Positions 39,101-47,094 of a DNA stretch of 64,000 nucleotides are shown here, piece by piece. Both the position numbers and the translations under genes were made by a program. The notes under the pieces are model-generated. The model was not told where the DNA came from. It searched no databases and saw only the letters and a list, made by a program, of their open reading frames with translations. This DNA comes from Candidatus Brachybacter algidus (lineage in GTDB: Bacteria; Bacteroidota; Bacteroidia; Chitinophagales; Saprospiraceae). Within the stretch, counting starts at the first letter, position 1; each line of letters starts with the position of its first letter. The stretch covers positions 265,001 to 329,000 of the forward strand of contig JADJSK010000013.1 in assembly GCA_016711705.1 (NCBI GenBank), read 5' to 3'.

Positions 39101-39497
39101 CAATTATAAGTGCGGAATCAGAGCCAGAATGCGCCTGAGAACTCAACTGCAATACGTTCAATAATTTATCCTGAACGTTGGGAAAGTGACTGCCAATGAT
39201 GGTTGCAGCTTTTTCTTTAGTAATTGTTGCTCCAAGTTTGAAGTATTTCGCTCCGGGAACCAATATCCATTTAAATAAAGTAAATAATGAAGCTGCAAGG
39301 AATGAATAAAATAAAACTTTACGACCGGTGGTGCCGAAATAGAAATAATTTTCCAGCAAAGCTATGGTAATAAAATATACGGTCACAAATCCTGTGAGGT
39401 ATAAGAACCCTCTGATGATCTGGTTCAGATAATACTTTCTGATGAATTGATCCAGGCGCTGGATCAATAAATTATAGTGCAATGCCTCTTTTTCCAT
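36129..39497 (-). CDS. DUF4175 family large coiled-coil membrane protein
   Basis: A 1122-residue protein widespread in Bacteroidota. It has two N-terminal transmembrane helices (FLYLTGFVTVYFITIALL, then LFYSFLAASLFTLFKWIL), a third near 165 (VPPVLALLVLLFAAPSL), and an extracytoplasmic region of beta domains up to about 500. A very long charged coiled coil follows (about 510-760), rich in KLKEKL, QEKLKE and EKRKNEEE. A Gly/Met/Gln-rich stretch holds a GKEGKDGKEGKEG repeat near 945. Function unknown; an envelope-spanning scaffold is an inference. First gene of the operon with the HATPase and ybeY. Confidence 0.9.
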   Translation of the reverse strand: MEKEALHYNLLIQRLDQFIRKYYLNQIIRGFLYLTGFVTVYFITIALLENYFYFGTTGRKVLFYSFLAASLFTLFKWILVPGAKYFKLGATITKEKAATIIGSHFPNVQDKLLNVLQLSSQAHSGSDSALIIAGIEQKTKELQPVSFKNAIDLNNNRRYLKYAVPPVLALLVLLFAAPSLIRKPVDRLLQNNKEFEREAPFTFNLVNKNLNVAEFDSYVLEVKLEGNAIPDQLDVVYNETPYRLTKDSKGVFSYTFANVQDDINFQLKAAGFNSKPYELNVLKKAGLTNLQIKLDYPAYVGRKDEVMQGSGDLVVPFGTKIYWEVQTRLANKVTMSFEGNATANAQPEGADKFTFLKTALNDQNYKILIGNDALPHSDSLAYSIHVVQDEYPVITLEKYADSTNQKLVYLSGNVSDDYGLTKLNMVQQIRSEDGKVKTRVLAIPKPQDKQGFYSYLFDIESLKLNPGDDMTYYFEVFDNDAVKGAKSSKTSVMTFKKPSVKEMEKNIEQSTKEIQSELQKTLNESKKINEAINKLKEKLLQQKSLNWQDKEQLNKLLEKQKELQEKLKETQEKLEEKRKNEEEIKPPSPEIKEKQDKLDEMLKELQDPEEQKIMDKIKELMDKLDKKESMQQLEKMSQQTEQKNKNLDRLMELMKQLELENKVEDTADKLDELAKKEEKLADEAENDKKDAEQLKKEQEEVKKDFEDVKKKMEEIQKENKELQAPKKLDDQKEQQEKTDQDLQKSEESLDKKDKKSASKSQKSAAKKMKDMAKSMKNDMAASDQEQIELDMKAVRQLLENIIGLSFNQEGLLNQFNATAINTPKYVSLTRDQMKIKNDFKMVDDSLVALSKRVYQIETFILKKVGEINTNLDQSMDNLEERLKPVAANNQQLSMTNLNDLALMLSEVMEQMQQQASSSMPGSQMCNKPGGTGSPKEGKEGKDGKEGKEGNMPQMDKITQGQQKMNEAMKESLGKMKKGEKPGSEGFGGMAAEQAKVRKALQDIDSKMKQNGQGKKQIQDIIDAMDQIEKDLVNKRLTNEMITRQEQIMVRLLEEERAQRSQEQDEKRKASQAIQQQSKVPASMQEYIKKREANIDEFRPVYPALTPYYKRLVEQYYNQLSGK

Positions 39498-39590
39498 GTT
39501 CTATTTTCCAAATTAAGCAACCGCATTCTACTGCGATTCGTTTCAACTATTACTAGTTTAACGAATTTGTGCTCAATAAGTTAGTTAAAA

Positions 39591-39788
39591 TTACTTTTTA
39601 GCCATTCTTTTACGCGTATCCTTGTCGAAAAGCTGAGACTTACCTTTAGTAAACTTACCGTTTTTCTTCGGTTTGGACACAGCTTGTTCATTCATAGGAC
39701 ACCCGGACTTTCTAGCGCAGGAAGTAATCGATGTCCCCATCACTGTCAAAGCCATTACAAAACTCAAGTATACAAAAAATCGCTTCAT
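39591..39788 (-). CDS. Small basic lipoprotein
   Basis: A 65-residue protein with a lipoprotein signal ending SITSC and a short Lys-rich mature part (KPKKNGKFTKGKSQLFDKDT then RKRMAKK). ATG 39788 starts the signal peptide; the upstream in-frame start would add eight residues. A good -7 box precedes it. No family is recognised; the body resembles small Bacteroidota lipoproteins of unknown role. Confidence 0.65.
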   Translation of the reverse strand: MKRFFVYLSFVMALTVMGTSITSCARKSGCPMNEQAVSKPKKNGKFTKGKSQLFDKDTRKRMAKK

Positions 39789-39809
39789 ATTATAATAAGT
39801 GTTTAAGCT

Positions 39810-39817
39810 CAAAGATA
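39810..39817 (-). promoter_or_regulatory. -7 box for the small lipoprotein
   Basis: TATCTTTG on the minus strand, 22 bp before the start codon. The stretch 39818-40042 beyond it holds no gene that I can support. Confidence 0.55.
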
Positions 39818-40042
39818 CTATATATCTTTAGTAAGCAAATTTTAAACCATTCAAAGTTGGAATTGGTTCAGAATCAGGTGTTTTTATCAAATACTTTTAC
39901 ATTTGAAAGTCAATGTTTTTGGTAGTATGGCGACTAGGTAGTTGCGAATATTGGCGAAGAAGGGGCATTTTCAAAATTACATTGTAATAAGGGATAATTC
40001 ATTTTATCTCAAAAAGATAAGCTAAGATTAAATAGAACTTAA

Positions 40043-40090
40043 ATAAAACTAAAATTGGGAAAAAGGATACAAATACCCTTTTCCCCAATC
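40043..40090 (-). terminator. Terminator after the beta-barrel protein gene
   Basis: On the minus strand ATTGGGGAAAAGGG pairs with CCTTTTTCCCAAT, followed by a T-rich tail. In window coordinates the arms are 40054-40066 and 40076-40089. Confidence 0.75.
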
Positions 40091-40123
40091 TAGAAATTAA
40101 TTATTTTTATTCAATTAAATTAT

Positions 40124-40858
40124 TTACAAAATAGTACGCTTTACTCCGATATTAAAACTCAATGTACTTGACTTTGTTGTAAGTACACCAGGTGAATCAC
40201 TTCCTGCGAAATTTAAATTATCAAAATAAACTTGACTATAAGTAGAATAAAAATAATATTGATTGAGCGTATTAAAATATATAGCCCATTTACGGCTCAA
40301 TGACCTTTCAATCGTAAATCCATAATCCAGAGATACATTATTTGACCTTATATTATGATAATAAATATCATAATCAAGAACTGCGTCCTGACCAGTAAAT
40401 TTTTTTCTAGTCATTCTACCGCTATGCCCACTGAATGCTTCTGTATCATTCATTATAATACAATATGCTCCCCCTAACACAGGTACAAAGGACCACTTGT
40501 CATTAATTTTTATATTATAATTAATTGCAAAGGGAATTCTTAATATATCATAGTACGTTTTTATTTTAGGGAAATTTTTTTCAATTCCAGTAAGCAAAGC
40601 ACTATCATACCTATACGATGAGGCCATTTTTTGATAACTGCAACCCGCCATTAGTTCAAATTTACCTTTAAATAAAATATAGCCTACTCTTAATCCAATA
40701 TTTGGCTCATAAGAATAATTGGTATTTTGCGACCCTTGATGTATATCCGTCTGCTGCGTCCCTATCAAAGAAGTTCCACCTTCTATACGAAAATTTAAAT
40801 TTTGAGCATCTAAAGTGTTTAGTGATGTAAATAGGAATACAACTATTAAATATTTCAT
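40124..40858 (-). CDS. Outer-membrane beta-barrel protein
   Basis: A 244-residue protein with a signal peptide (MKYLIVVFLFTSLNTLDAQ) and alternating amphipathic strands ending in a terminal strand STLSFNIGVKRTIL, typical of small Bacteroidota barrels. GLRVGYILFKGKFELMAGCS and SLDYGFTIERSLSRKW are examples of the strand pattern. Its start overlaps the stop of the preceding surface-protein gene by 4 bp, so the two are co-expressed. Function unknown. Confidence 0.7.
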   Translation of the reverse strand: MKYLIVVFLFTSLNTLDAQNLNFRIEGGTSLIGTQQTDIHQGSQNTNYSYEPNIGLRVGYILFKGKFELMAGCSYQKMASSYRYDSALLTGIEKNFPKIKTYYDILRIPFAINYNIKINDKWSFVPVLGGAYCIIMNDTEAFSGHSGRMTRKKFTGQDAVLDYDIYYHNIRSNNVSLDYGFTIERSLSRKWAIYFNTLNQYYFYSTYSQVYFDNLNFAGSDSPGVLTTKSSTLSFNIGVKRTIL

Positions 40859-42111
40859 TGGTTAAATTTTCCTGATTCTAACTTGAATTTTATATTAGCT
40901 AAGTCAAAAATGATAGGATATTCTTCCAATCCGACTTCAATGTTAGAAAAGTTATCATAAGGAATTCCGTAATATCCAAGTTCATTGAATCCACCATAAA
41001 TTGGATTTTTGCTGTAATACACAACAGTTGTTTCTCCTCCTGTAGGACAGCTTATAACAGTATAAGTTTTTCTATTCTTTTTCTTTACATTATCTTTTTC
41101 ATAGAACATTATATGCACAAATTCACCAGGAGTAATAAAATTTTGTGGTGAACCAAATGCAAATAACTGGGCTAGACCTTCACTTTTAAAATCTTTTATT
41201 GTATACCATACATTTCTGTATTTAGCCTTTAATAATGGAGTAGCGGCCAAAATAAGATCTCTGTTACAATTATTTCTTAAATGCAATGCTATGTATGAAA
41301 CTTCAGCTTTTCCATTCCAAAAGTTGTCAAAACGTAATTTCAAATTAACAGCTTTTATTTTAGCAATTTTGGTATCGGTTCTTATTTCTAAACTTTCATC
41401 ATTAATATGAGAATCTACGACGGTTCCTTCATCATTGACCGTTTCATTTATTGAAACTACCCAAACTAGATTACTTTTTGCGTACGTACTATCTACATTT
41501 ACCAGTTTCACATATCCATTGGCTTGAATTTGATATCCAGGTATATTATCATCATCAAATTCGTCATATCCAACTACGATTGTAGGTTGCTGGTTTAGAT
41601 TTACTGTTTCATAAAAAGGAATGTAAATTTGTGGATAAAGTTTTGCCCCGTTATACGAATACCCATTGATCATAGAATCAATCTTGACTTATGAAGTATA
41701 AACAGGCATTGTTGAATAGAAATTTTTTAACAATGCAGTCTGCGTTATACTATTCTTGTGAAAATTGATGCTTGAATTTAGTTGCGAAGAATTGTAACCA
41801 GAAAAGGGTGTAAAAAGGTCTTTAAAAAGTACATTATCATCACCATCAAATTTTAAATTAACCTTATTATGAACGAGTGTTCTAAATGATGAATTTTTTG
41901 ATAATTCAACAATGCCTAGTGCCAAAGAATTAACGACTCCATCATATTCCTGGTCTTGATAAGTTGCTAAATCAAATGCTGGATCTCTAATTTCAATATT
42001 GTCACTTGATTTGATTTCTTCACAGTAAGGAAGAGAATTTTCCTTATTACAAGAAACTAATGCCATGCAGAGCATCATGCCCACGGCTAATTTTAATTTA
42101 AAATAGTTCAT
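40855..42111 (-). pseudogene. Surface lipoprotein gene split by an in-frame TAA
   Basis: Two frames, 42111-41689 (140 codons) and 41673-40855 (272 codons), are in the same phase and separated by one TAA (41689-41691) and five codons. Read through, they form one protein of about 418 residues: lipoprotein signal (MMLCMALVSC), a helical N-terminal part like those of tandem structural lipoproteins (LALGIVELSKNSSFRTLVHN), then a beta-rich part beginning NGAKLYPQIYIPF. Such a split leaves the second half without export. No domain named. Real decay and a base-calling error are both possible. Confidence 0.75.
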
Positions 42112-42536
42112 ACTTAAAAAATTACAAAATTTATAGATTTCGCTACTCTTTTAAAGGTATTTTCACTTACAACTATTCTTTTATAACTGGGTAATTTAGG
42201 TAATTGGGGAGAGGTAATTCCAAGCCATATTTTTCTCAGTGACTAAAGATTTTGTGAAATAAAGAAATAAAGAAATAAAGAAATAAAGAAATAAAGAAAT
42301 AAAGAAATAACGTTAACGCGTTATTAACATATGGGTTCAAAACTTATTAATTACAATTTCAATCAATTTGCTTTCTAATGCGGTACAATATTATTATATA
42401 CATAAATTACACATTATCAGTACAATTATCGATACGTAAAATTCATCAACTCTTTTTTTTACTGTTATTCAGCACTTTATGAGAATTATTTTATAAAATT
42501 TTCAGAATTATATAAACTACTTATTGGAATAAAAAT
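42112..42536. repeat. Intergenic region with an octameric microsatellite
   Basis: AAATAAAG is repeated nearly seven times at 42257-42310 with no interruption. Just after it lies ATAACGTTAACGCGTTAT, a near-palindrome. No gene is seen in the rest of this AT-rich stretch. Such tracts are prone to slippage; a regulatory role is not shown. Confidence 0.75.
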
Positions 42537-42544
42537 TACCTTTG
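42537..42544 (+). promoter_or_regulatory. -7 box of the rplM-rpsI promoter
   Basis: TACCTTTG matches TAnnTTTG, 35 bp before the GTG start of rplM. Confidence 0.55.
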
Positions 42545-42579
42545 CGCCTCATTATTCAATAACTATATAAAAACAAGTC

Positions 42580-43023
42580 GTGAATACACTAAGTTATAAG
42601 ACGGTTTCAGCTAAAAAAGAGACTGTTGAAAAAAAATGGTACGTAGTCGATGCGGAAAATGAAGTAGTTGGTCGTTTGTGCTCTAAGATCGCTCATGTAT
42701 TGAGAGGTAAACACAGACCTGACTTCACTCCACACGTTGACTGTGGCGATTTTGTAATCGTGATCAATGCTGATAAAGTAAGATTCACAGGTTCAAAATG
42801 GCAGCAAAAGGAGTATGTAAGTTACTCTATGTACCCGGGTGGGCAGAAAAAAGTGAAGGCTCACAATTTGCATGAAAACAAACCAACGAAAGTTGTAGAA
42901 GCTGCTGTAAAAGGAATGCTTCCTAAGACTAAACTTGGTAATGCAATGATCAAAAAATTATTCGTCTATGCAGATGACAACCACAAACACGCTGCACAGA
43001 AACCTGAAACATTTAATTTCTAA
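42580..43023 (+). CDS. rplM: 50S ribosomal protein L13
   Basis: A 147-residue large-subunit protein. The family signature is clear: WYVVDAENEVVGRLCSKIAH, LRGKHRPDFTPHVDCGDFVI and the C-terminal MLPKTKLGNAMIKKLFVY. The start is a GTG (42580); no in-frame ATG lies between the promoter and the conserved region. It is followed by rpsI after 13 bp, the usual rplM-rpsI pair. Confidence 0.97.
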   Translation: MNTLSYKTVSAKKETVEKKWYVVDAENEVVGRLCSKIAHVLRGKHRPDFTPHVDCGDFVIVINADKVRFTGSKWQQKEYVSYSMYPGGQKKVKAHNLHENKPTKVVEAAVKGMLPKTKLGNAMIKKLFVYADDNHKHAAQKPETFNF

Positions 43024-43036
43024 GTAAACTATTCAA

Positions 43037-43423
43037 ATGGAAATCATAAACGCAATAGGTAGAAGAAAGGCAGCGGTAGCTAGAATTTATCTTTCTAAAG
43101 GTGAAGGTAAGATCACTATCAATGGCAAGGACTACAAAGACTATTTCCCTCAGCATCATATTCAACTTAAAGTCGTAGAACCTACTGGAACTGTAGAAGT
43201 AAACGGCATCTATAATATCAAGGTGAATGTATTCGGCGGAGGAATCAAAGGACAGGCAGAAGCTGTAAGAATGGCTATCTCCAGAGCTTTAGTGAAAATA
43301 GATGAAGAGTTCAAAAAACCTCTTAAGTCTAAAAAACTATTATCTCGTGACCCGAGAGAGGTAGAACGTAAAAAATACGGTAAGCCTAAGGCTAGAAAAA
43401 GCTTCCAGTTCAGCAAACGTTGA
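43037..43423 (+). CDS. rpsI: 30S ribosomal protein S9
   Basis: A 128-residue small-subunit protein whose C-terminal tail reaches the P-site tRNA. AIGRRKAAVARIYLSKGEG and GGGIKGQAEAVRMAISRALV are family signatures, and the protein ends in the conserved KSFQFSKR tail with the terminal Arg. Co-transcribed with rplM; rpsB follows after 54 bp. Confidence 0.97.
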   Translation: MEIINAIGRRKAAVARIYLSKGEGKITINGKDYKDYFPQHHIQLKVVEPTGTVEVNGIYNIKVNVFGGGIKGQAEAVRMAISRALVKIDEEFKKPLKSKKLLSRDPREVERKKYGKPKARKSFQFSKR

Positions 43424-43477
43424 TCAGGATTATTCAAAAGATCATTATACAACCTATTCTCGTATAAAAATATTTCA

Positions 43478-44209
43478 ATGGAAAAACCATCATATAAAGA
43501 ACTATTGGATGCCGGAGTTCATTTCGGACACCTTAAAAGAAAATGGAACCCTAAAATGTATCCTTACATTTTCATGGAACGCAAGGGTATCCACATCATC
43601 GACCTTAACAGAACAGCTGATTGCTTAGAAACTGCTGCTGCTGCGATGAAACAAATGGCTAAATCAGGTAAGAAGATCCTTTTTGTTGCGACAAAGAAAC
43701 AAGCAAGGGACATCGTCGGTGATGCAGCTAAAAGTATTGGTATGCCTTACGTTACTGACCGATGGTTGGGAGGTATGATGACCAACTTCTCTACGATCCG
43801 TCGTTCAGTGAAGAAAATGCACAACATCGAGCGTATGCTAGGTGACGTAACCCTTACAAGCGTGACTAAAAAGGAGCGGTTACTTATGGGACGTGAGAAA
43901 ATAAAAATGGAAAGAGTATTCGGTGGTATTGCCAACCTTAACAGACTTCCATCAGCAGTTTTCGTTGTGGATATCGGACATGAGCACATCGCGATCTCTG
44001 AAGCACACAAACTTGGAATGAAGACATTTGCTATGGTAGACACCAATGGTGACCCAAACCAGGTAGATTATCCGATCCCAAGTAATGACGATGCTTCAAA
44101 ATCAATTTCATTGATCGTAAACTATGTTACCAGCGCTATCAAAGATGGTTTGGAAGAACGTAGAACAATGAAGTCTGAAAATGAGGGCGAAGAAGAAAGC
44201 GAAGGATAA
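43478..44209 (+). CDS. rpsB: 30S ribosomal protein S2
   Basis: A 243-residue small-subunit protein. LLDAGVHFGHLKRKWNPKMY, TDRWLGGMMTNFSTIRRSV and MVDTNGDPNQVDYPIPSNDD are diagnostic. The C-terminus is acidic (ENEGEEESEG). Located between rpsI and tsf, as in many bacteria. Confidence 0.97.
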   Translation: MEKPSYKELLDAGVHFGHLKRKWNPKMYPYIFMERKGIHIIDLNRTADCLETAAAAMKQMAKSGKKILFVATKKQARDIVGDAAKSIGMPYVTDRWLGGMMTNFSTIRRSVKKMHNIERMLGDVTLTSVTKKERLLMGREKIKMERVFGGIANLNRLPSAVFVVDIGHEHIAISEAHKLGMKTFAMVDTNGDPNQVDYPIPSNDDASKSISLIVNYVTSAIKDGLEERRTMKSENEGEEESEG

Positions 44210-44263
44210 TCAATAGATTATTTCCCTTTCTCTAACCTATTTTAAAATATTAAAACATAAAAA

Positions 44264-45100
44264 ATGAGTGTAGAAATAACAGCTAGCGCAGTTAAACAAC
44301 TACGTGACATAACCGGTGCGGGTATGATGGACTGCAAGTCAGCCTTGATCGAAGCAAACGGTGATTTCGAAGGTGCTATTGAAGTTCTTCGTAAAAAAGG
44401 TCAGAAATTGTCGCTTAAAAGAGCTGACAGAGAAGCGAAAGAAGGTGTAGTTATCGCACTTGTAGCTCCTGACAACAAAAAAGGTATTGTAATCAAATTA
44501 AGCTCTGAAACAGATTTCGTTGCTAAAAATGAAGACTTTATCAATCTTACTAAGAAATTCGCTGAGGCAGCATTGGAGAACTTCCCTGCTACTAAAGAAG
44601 AATTGCTTGCACTTCCATTCGAAGGCATCACCATCGGTGAGAAAGTAATCGAACAAGTAGGTGTCATCGGTGAGAAAATTGAATTGGCTAACTACGAGAC
44701 GCTTACAGCAGATCAGGTAGTTTCTTATATCCACAGTGGTAACAGAGCTGGTGTATTAGTTGGTCTTACTAAGGCTTCTGATGCGAACGGTGCTGCAGGT
44801 AAAGACGTCGCTATGCAAATAGCTGCGATGAAACCAGTCGCTGTAGATAAAGATGGTGTCAATGCTGACATCATTGCTAAAGAGATCGAGATCGGAAAAG
44901 AAGTAGCACGTTCTGAAGGTAAACCTGAAGAAATGTTGGAGAAAATCGCACTTGGTAAATTGAACAAATTCTACCAGGAAAGCACCTTGTTAAACCAGTC
45001 TTTTGTAAAAGGAGATGGGAAGCAATCTGTTAGAGACTATCTGGCTTCTATAGATAAAGACTTGACCGTGACTGCATTTAAGCACGTTGCACTAGGTTAA
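44264..45100 (+). CDS. tsf: Elongation factor Ts
   Basis: A 278-residue nucleotide-exchange factor for EF-Tu. The N-terminal UBA-like helix bundle reads KQLRDITGAGMMDCKSALIE, and the TDFVAKNEDF motif that contacts EF-Tu follows. The C-terminal core contains LLNQSFVKGDGKQSVRDYL. It follows rpsB after 54 bp and is closed by a strong terminator. Confidence 0.97.
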   Translation: MSVEITASAVKQLRDITGAGMMDCKSALIEANGDFEGAIEVLRKKGQKLSLKRADREAKEGVVIALVAPDNKKGIVIKLSSETDFVAKNEDFINLTKKFAEAALENFPATKEELLALPFEGITIGEKVIEQVGVIGEKIELANYETLTADQVVSYIHSGNRAGVLVGLTKASDANGAAGKDVAMQIAAMKPVAVDKDGVNADIIAKEIEIGKEVARSEGKPEEMLEKIALGKLNKFYQESTLLNQSFVKGDGKQSVRDYLASIDKDLTVTAFKHVALG

Positions 45101-45108
45101 AAAAATTA

Positions 45109-45138
45109 AGCGAATGAATTTTCATTCGCTTTTTTTTT
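45109..45138 (+). terminator. Terminator of the rpsB-tsf transcript
   Basis: AAGCGAATG (45109-45117) pairs with CATTCGCTT (45124-45132), followed by a long T-run. Confidence 0.92.
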
Positions 45139-45166
45139 ACCCTTTTTTGAACGAAAAAATGCTACG

Positions 45167-45207
45167 GAGACTTTCCCCCTTCGGAGGGGGGTAGGGGGAG
45201 GCTTCTC
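45167..45207. repeat. G/C-rich palindromic repeat between tsf and pyrH
   Basis: GGAGACTTTCCCCC, then TTCGGAGGGGGGTAGGGGGA and GGCTTCTCC, form an imperfect hairpin. It resembles in composition, but not in exact sequence, the REP-like copies at 33.4-35.1 kb and the C/G-rich stretch at 52.07 kb. Confidence 0.6.
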
Positions 45208-45239
45208 CAACCATCAATTTTATAAAAAAAAACACAAAC

Positions 45240-45953
45240 ATGGCCTTACCATACAAAAGAGTCCTAATAAAACTCAGCGGAGAATCACTCATGGGTGCAC
45301 AGGGTTTTGGAATAGAATCTGAGCGTCTCTCTCATTATGCGAATGAAATAAAATCAGCAGTTGATCTCGGAGCCGAAGTGGCTGTCGTCATCGGAGGAGG
45401 AAATATCTTCAGAGGCCTACAGGCTAAGTCTTCCGGCATCGAACGTGTCACAGGCGATTACATGGGTATGCTTGCCACAGTCATTAATGGCATGGCACTT
45501 CAAAGCATGATGGAAACCAAGGGTCTTTATACCCGATTGGTTTCTGCGCTGGAGATCCGCGAAGTTGCCGAACCATACATCAGAAGAAGAGCGATCCGTC
45601 ACTTGGAAAAGCGCAGAGTAGTAATCTTTTCTGCAGGTACCGGAAGTCCGTACTTTACAACGGATTCAGCGGCTGCATTGAGAGCGAACGAGATTAGCGC
45701 AGATGTGATACTTAAAGGAACACGTGTCGATGGCATCTTCACAGCTGACCCGGAAAAAGATCCGACAGCTACGAAATACGACAACATCACCTTTGATGAA
45801 GTTATCAGCAAGAATCTGAATGTGATGGATATGACGGCATTTACGCTATGCCGTGAAAATAATCTTCCTATCATCGTATTCGATATCAATACACCGGGCA
45901 ATCTTGCCAGGATCTTGAGTGGTGAGAAATTAGGAACGTTGGTATCGAATTAA
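45240..45953 (+). CDS. pyrH: UMP kinase
   Basis: A 237-residue hexameric amino-acid-kinase-fold enzyme that converts UMP to UDP. RVLIKLSGESLMGAQGFGI, VVIGGGNIFRG and FTADPEKDPTATKYD match the family, and GDYMGMLATVINGMALQSM is the UMP-binding helix. It lies after tsf, an order shared by many bacteria, but has its own transcript since a terminator precedes it. Confidence 0.97.
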   Translation: MALPYKRVLIKLSGESLMGAQGFGIESERLSHYANEIKSAVDLGAEVAVVIGGGNIFRGLQAKSSGIERVTGDYMGMLATVINGMALQSMMETKGLYTRLVSALEIREVAEPYIRRRAIRHLEKRRVVIFSAGTGSPYFTTDSAAALRANEISADVILKGTRVDGIFTADPEKDPTATKYDNITFDEVISKNLNVMDMTAFTLCRENNLPIIVFDINTPGNLARILSGEKLGTLVSN

Positions 45954-45981
45954 GTTTTGTAATTATTGATTAAAAAAATAG

Positions 45982-46015
45982 AGAGGTAAGAATTCGTTTT
46001 TGCCTCTTTTTTTTT
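45982..46015 (+). terminator. Terminator of pyrH
   Basis: AGAGGTAA pairs with TTGCCTCT (one G-U pair) and is followed by a run of T. Confidence 0.75.
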
Positions 46016-46053
46016 GTGAAGTGCTTTGGAATGTACGCTATTGTTGGTTGATC

Positions 46054-46071
46054 GTAATATTGCAATATTAC
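46054..46071. promoter_or_regulatory. 18-bp perfect palindrome between pyrH and apaG
   Basis: GTAATATTGCAATATTAC is fully self-complementary. It could be an operator, but no promoter box was found close by. The remainder of 46016-46260 is AT-rich without a visible gene. Confidence 0.35.
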
Positions 46072-46260
46072 AATTGGAATATTTCAGTTGTTACTTTTTC
46101 ACCTAATTCAAGAAATCTTGAAGCCATTTTACATTTTTATTTATTTATGCCTCCAATTTTAATTCGGTTAATTTTTGGTTAAAATGAACAACTTAAGATA
46201 GTATTTTTTACTTTTAACTGTCTTATCTAAATAAGGTCAGGTTTTATTAATAAAGCAGTC

Positions 46261-46647
46261 ATGTCCAGTTTAACCACACACGGTGTCAATATTAATGTCA
46301 AAGTTTCCTATCACACAGTCTCCAACTTTGAAGGCAGGCCAGGTTATGTTTTCATTTATCACATCGTCATCAGTAATAATAATTCTTTTCCAATCCAGCT
46401 TAAAAGTAGGAAATGGATCATCTTCGACAGTGAAGGGACCACAAGGTTTGTAGAAGGTGAGGGCGTTGTAGGTTTACAACCTATTATACAACCCGATCAA
46501 AGTTTCGAGTATTCCAGTTTTTGCAATTTGAATACCCAACTAGGCTCTATGTCCGGCTCCTACTTCCTCGAAAACCTGGATGACAAAAGTTCATTTGAAG
46601 TTACCATTCCAGTATTTGAACTGGCGACACCGGGGATAATGAATTGA
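46261..46647 (+). CDS. apaG: ApaG family protein (DUF525)
   Basis: A 128-residue fibronectin-III-like protein of the ApaG family. VFIYHIVISNNNSFPIQLKS, RKWIIFDSEG and EGVVGLQPIIQPDQSFEYSS, followed by GSMSGSYF, are typical. In enterobacteria apaG mutants show cobalt/magnesium phenotypes; the biochemical role is not settled. Single gene. Confidence 0.92.
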   Translation: MSSLTTHGVNINVKVSYHTVSNFEGRPGYVFIYHIVISNNNSFPIQLKSRKWIIFDSEGTTRFVEGEGVVGLQPIIQPDQSFEYSSFCNLNTQLGSMSGSYFLENLDDKSSFEVTIPVFELATPGIMN

Positions 46648-46727
46648 ATTAGTATTACATTTTTGAAATTTTATAAAACATTCAAATTATCAACCTCGCT
46701 AAAAGCCCACCCCGCCTTTCCGCGCCC

Positions 46728-46962
46728 CAATGTCATTAAGTTAACCAATTGAAATCAATAATCTATTACATACAATATTTCGGTGCGCTGCACCTGATAG
46801 GCTATCTAATTTATTTCTATAAATATCCCTGTGCGCTGCACCTTTGCTTATCTGCCAGGTGCAGCGCACGACTATATTTATAGAATTCGTATTAAGGTTG
46901 CTCCAAGGTGCAGCGCACCGAGATATTTTGGATGAACATATGGCCTTAACTTAATGACATTG
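46728..46962. mobile_element. 235-bp nested inverted-repeat element (MITE-like)
   Basis: The outer ends are perfect 17-bp inverted repeats: CAATGTCATTAAGTTAA (46728-46744) and TTAACTTAATGACATTG (46946-46962). Inside is a 15-bp pair, CGGTGCGCTGCACCT (46781-46795) with AGGTGCAGCGCACCG (46906-46920). Inside that is a 12-bp pair, TTCTATAAATAT (46815-46826) with ATATTTATAGAA (46873-46884). Innermost is a 13-bp pair, GTGCGCTGCACCT (46831-46843) with AGGTGCAGCGCAC (46857-46869). No gene and no obvious target duplication. It fills most of the apaG-protease gap. Confidence 0.75.
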
Positions 46963-47094
46963 TTCGGCACCCCTACGAGGATGGGTCGATTCATCGCAGA
47001 TTTCGTTTCCTATAAGCAGTTCAGTTGGTTGTTATTTCCCCTTCTTCCACCAATTCCATTATCTTAGTTGAATTAAATGAATAATACTATTACG

